Below, piece by piece: positions 60,497 through 64,000 of a stretch of DNA of 64,000 nucleotides (position 1 is the first letter of the stretch; each line of letters starts with the position of its first letter). Source of the DNA: Cadophora sp. MPI-SDFR-AT-0126 (taxonomy: Eukaryota; Ascomycota; Leotiomycetes; Helotiales; Ploettnerulaceae); contig JAGMVK010000004.1 in the NCBI GenBank assembly GCA_020747065.1, positions 3,190,939 to 3,254,938 on the forward strand, written 5' to 3'. The position numbers were made by a program, and so were the translations under genes. The notes beneath the pieces were generated by a model. That model saw only the letters and a list, made by a program, of their open reading frames with translations. It ran no database searches and was not told the origin of the DNA.

Positions 60497-61733
60497 GAAC
60501 ATGATATGTGCAAGGGGAGAAGCTGCGTTGGACCTGATTGTGATACAAAAGTACAGGTAGAAAACAAAAGATTTGTTGAGTAAACTGGCTTATACTTGCA
60601 CTCCTGGTTTATATTTGCGCTATATTGGGGGAAACGAGAAATTATAGCGCAAAGATGCTTGTATTTACCCAGGCTGAACCGCACATTATGTGCCGCCGAG
60701 CAGATCCAAGTCCCCGGTCATCAGAACCCATATTCCCACTTTAAAGTCATCAACTGCGATTTAGAAACTCTGGATTTCTAACCGGGTCATCACTTTGTCA
60801 GCGGAAGAGCTATGGCTGCGCGCAGATCTATGGTGATTAATGAGGTGTAGTTACTTGGGGTCAGCAGCTTTAAAGAGCCTTGGACAGTGGAGCATGGTGG
60901 CGAGTGATGTGGATATATTGTAACTTTGGCTAGGGCTTTTATCCGCGTGGGTTGAGAAGCATCCTAACAACTAAGTTTCCTACGAGTGGGGACTGGTACT
61001 AAAGGCTGCACCGTCAAAACAACGTTACGTTGTTCTACGCCTATGGTGATATCTTCGCCTCTTCTATGGTTAGTAGGGCGCACTGTTTGGCGAAGCTGCT
61101 TGGATTAAGGGAGCCTAAATCGCGTACACTGCAGCATGACAGAATCTGAAGCATCTCAAGGTAAATGCGACGGAACTATAAAGCGCTCCGAGCTCTGGCA
61201 TCTTGAAATGACATGCCCGGCGTCAATCAATGAAAATGTGCATCGATCAAAAGCCTTAGATGTAATAAAATCTGGGGTTTTCGTAGTATGCCTTGCAAGT
61301 CTGCCAAAAGACACGATGTTATGGAAATCAATGCGTCCATCTATCCTAACTTCCTGGATGGTCTTCCTCTGCCACTTACTTCGTGTTTCTTCTTATCGCA
61401 GTCTTAATAGAGCTGATTGGACTACAAATAGCAGCTGAACAGCCATATCTCAGACACATTGATGTCTTAACGCCTCCGAATTTGCCTGCGCTAACCTTAA
61501 ATGGCCGAACACCGCGACTGAGATTATAAAACAAGAGAGAAATAAACTTAATCTATTAAAGGTAATTACTTAATTTAATTATTATCTTATATACTCTAAT
61601 CTTAATTAATATATCAATCGCATACAGCTTACATTTCGCTAATATCCTAGTATTTGCGATTAGACCATTTTCAAGCAAGCAAATCTAGCTTATGCAGCGG
61701 CCCGTGGCAGGTCCCACAGTTCTAGCCTTGTGA
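60497..61733. other. Intergenic, no confident gene
   Basis: An ATG frame at 61136-61438 (100 codons) resembles nothing I know and lacks supporting context. An AT-rich patch lies at 61520-61660. Confidence 0.35.
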
Positions 61734-62864
61734 GTGGAGCGAAGATCTGAGCCTTGGCAGCTTAAAGCGCCTGTCTATTCAGCTGATGTCCGTCTCTTAG
61801 CCTGGTACCAACTTGCAACCGCTTCTTTACTGTCTTTCTTGAATACAGTACATTTAGCAATAGCAGTGCAAAAATTTCACTGGAATTCGCTCCTATCGGG
61901 AGACCCGTCTGAAGCCGAGGCCAGAGTGCGAGACCATATCGACCGTGGATTGAACCCCCTCTCCGTCTCCAGTCACGACAAAACTCTCCTCCATACCGCG
62001 GTTAGAATCAGCAGTCTGCCTTTAGCACAGCTAGCCCTCTCCCTAGGCGTACCTATCGACGCGCTGGCCTGGCCGACGCATTACAATGTCACCAGCAGCT
62101 GGACTGCTCTCTTCTACGCGATCCGAAATGGGAACTATAAATGTATCGATTTCTTTTAGAGCATGGAGCTTCGGAAGTAGAATCTCGCAGAGGGGAGTCT
62201 CCACTCTATCGAGCAGTGAAGATGCAGACTAAGGATATTTTCTGGCTGCTAGTTGAGTTTAGATTCAAGTCCATCTCACATCCCTTTTCGGATCCGCCTA
62301 TTAATAGGCCTCTTAGCGGGCCTCCGACGGTTGTTAGCCACCGCTTTGTCTGGTCTAGATCCCCTCCTGAGATCATGAACTCTCTCGAGGCTTTTATACT
62401 CAGGCACTTCGGAGATAATATATCACAGCCTGCGGGTCCGGCAAGGTGCTCGCTATGCAACTCGGGGCTCGCATCCGTGGATGAAAGCGTAAGAAGAAAA
62501 TACGAAGAAAGAGAGCGGAACGCCTTGGCCTAGGCCGTCACTGCAGACCCTGCTAGCTACGGCTTCTTAAGGCGGTGTCGAATCTGCAGGGAATCCGTTG
62601 TTAGCTTACCTGAGCAGTTCCACCCTAGGCCGAGCGAAAGAGGCGTCATTTGCGCAGAGGGGAGCTATTCAGTAACCAGAAGGAGAAATAGAGAAGGCAA
62701 GTACATATAAGCCGGAACTATATATAGCGCCAGGATTCACGTCGCTAACTGTAGCTAGACGATCTCCTCTCCCTCCTTCAACTTCGTGCTTCCATCTCTG
62801 GGAACGAAGGCGCAGATCCCCGTCATAGCCTACTTCTGCCGGCATACTGGCTTATTCGATATCT
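61734..62864 (+). pseudogene. Ankyrin-repeat protein gene, broken
   Basis: Ankyrin-type repeats are readable: DKTLLHTAVRISSLPLAQLAL, SWTALFYAIRNGNYKCIDF, then in another frame FLLEHGASEVESRRGESPLYRA. The two frames join near 62146 if a single base is gained or lost (CIDF-LLEHGA). Downstream the second frame has two Cys pairs (CSLCNSG and CRICRE) separated by a helical stretch, possibly a zinc-binding module. Further TAG/TAA at 62531, 62707 and 62755 fit Gln codons, ending at 62862. Start unknown: the frame opens with GTG at 61734, so the true start is upstream or lost. It lies directly before the terminal HET pseudogene on the same strand; the two could have been one gene but are in different frames. 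Confidence 0.6.
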
Positions 62865-62865
62865 A

Positions 62866-63890
62866 AAAAGCCACAGCGCATGTGCGAAAGATATTAAATC
62901 AGCATTTCTTCCGAGAAGAGTTATAGATGTCGACAGAATCGGTTCGAAATATCTCCCTCGGTTATTAGAAACCACAGAGGGCCAGAAAGGGATATATTAC
63001 ACCTTAAGCTATAGATGGAGCAGGAACCCCGTTACGCTGAAACTTAACAACAATAACGATCTCAAAGCGGCCCTTCCGCTTACGACTCTACCGATCCAGA
63101 TCCAACACGCCATCCGGGTCGCTCAGTAGCTTGGATTCAGATATCTCTGGGTCGATGCGCTTTGCATTATACAAGACAGCGAGGCAGACTGGAAATCCGA
63201 GGCTGCGAAGATAGGGACCATCTATTCCAACTCGACTTTGACCATCGCCGCGGTTGATCCCCCTGGACACATCGACCCGAATTCTGGCAACCTTTTCACT
63301 GCCCGAGGCTCAGCAGCATCCACCCCAGGATACCGACCACGAGGAGAGCTAGACAGCCGTGGATGGGTCACCCAAGAGGAAATCCTCTCGCGCCGGATGC
63401 TCAGCTTTACTAAAGCAGGGTCGTTTTGGTCCTGTGCCAGATGGGTCTGCTCTGATCAGTGTCCTGACGGCTTAGAATTACCCAAATTCTCCAACTTGCC
63501 AAGAAGCCAGAGGATGCCAAACAATGAGCCGAATATGAACCGGCAAGTGCAAATATGGGCAAGGAGCGCGGGCGGGAAGGCCCATGGTTACAGACTTTAG
63601 CATGCGGTGATGCAGGACTATACTGGGCGCTCTCTGACTCGGGAGTCTGACCGGTTTATCGCCCTGCAGGGTATTGAGTCTCTTTTCACATCATGTCTTG
63701 AGGACCAGAATCTGGGCGGCGTTTGGAAAGGCAACACGATAAAGGATCTAGCCTGGTATGTGGATGGTCCCGTTATGCGGCGTCAGGAGTTAGACGCTTC
63801 CTCCTGGTCTTGGGGTTCTGCAATAGGCCCTATCAGCTATCTAGGTGACGACGACATGGATATTGGCCTGGGCCTCGCGAATGTCGAGGG
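62866..63890 (+). pseudogene. HET-domain gene, stop-broken and truncated by the telomere
   Basis: One frame carries SAFLPRRVIDVDRIGSKYLP, YYTLSYRWSRNPVTLK, AIRVAQ-stop-LGFRYLWVDALCIIQDSEADW, IYSNSTLTIAAVDP, SRGWVTQEEILSRRMLSFT, MQDYTGRSLTRESDRFIALQG and DASSWSWGSA, the full HET order. Two TAG codons, at 63127 and 63598, replace likely Gln codons (AQ-Q-LG and YRL-Q-HAV). The N-terminus is not clear before 62866. The frame runs into the telomeric repeats after LGLANVEG and stops in them; HET proteins usually continue for 150-300 residues after this point. Inactive. Confidence 0.8.
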
Positions 63891-64000
63891 TTAGGGTTAG
63901 GGTTAGGGTTAGGGTTAGGGTTAGGGTTAGGGTTAGGGTTAGGGTTAGGGTTAGGGTTAGGGTTAGGGTTAGGGTTAGGGTTAGGGTTAGGGTTAGGGTT
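63888..64000. repeat. Telomere, (TTAGGG)n
   Basis: About 19 perfect TTAGGG units run to the window end in the orientation of a right chromosome end. They begin directly after GTCGAG of the HET pseudogene with no subtelomeric spacer. The array may be cut by the window edge. Confidence 0.98.

Overview
The window is the right end of a chromosome of a filamentous ascomycete (Pezizomycotina). The evidence: a terminal array of TTAGGG repeats (63888-64000); short spliceosomal introns (47-60 nt typical) with GTRNGT donors and YAG acceptors; HET-domain, OrsD-type and DUF7580-like genes; pogo/Fot1 and Ty3/gypsy relics; and long AT-rich tracts whose decayed genes carry C-to-T and G-to-A damage, as produced by repeat-induced point mutation (RIP).

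Layout. 1-8 kb: telomere-like minisatellite and two tandem paralogous pseudogenes of a large unrecognised family. 10.2-13.7 kb: an eight-exon CorA-like membrane protein gene with one apparent 1-nt frameshift. 14-30 kb: four copies of an OrsD zinc-finger/tyrosine-recombinase-like gene. One is broken by a 150-bp solo LTR; one sits inside a 3.6-kb element with long terminal inverted repeats; one is a telomere-linked-helicase-type gene (OrsD + recombinase-like + RecQ) whose 5' half is RIP-eroded and whose helicase half is not; one (28.2-30.4 kb) keeps a single frame broken only at Gln codons. 30.7-34.4 kb: two intact genes, an HNH nuclease-like protein and a small secreted protein of three Cys-rich repeats. 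34.4-39 kb: gypsy integrase/chromodomain relic and a Fot1 fragment.

39.2-53.4 kb, all on the minus strand: two very large multi-exon genes sharing a ~700-residue C-terminal core but with unrelated N-termini. One has seven exon-encoded C-C-C-H modules plus a coiled coil; the other is a DUF7580-like module. A broken HET gene lies between them. This is the best candidate here for an undescribed system, perhaps a modular self/non-self recognition or cell-death locus (inference).

53.9-64 kb: a 5'-truncated PLP-homeostasis (YggS) gene, a fifth OrsD/recombinase copy split by a 1.8-kb pogo/Fot1 transposon, a broken ankyrin gene, and a HET gene whose 3' end runs directly into the telomere.
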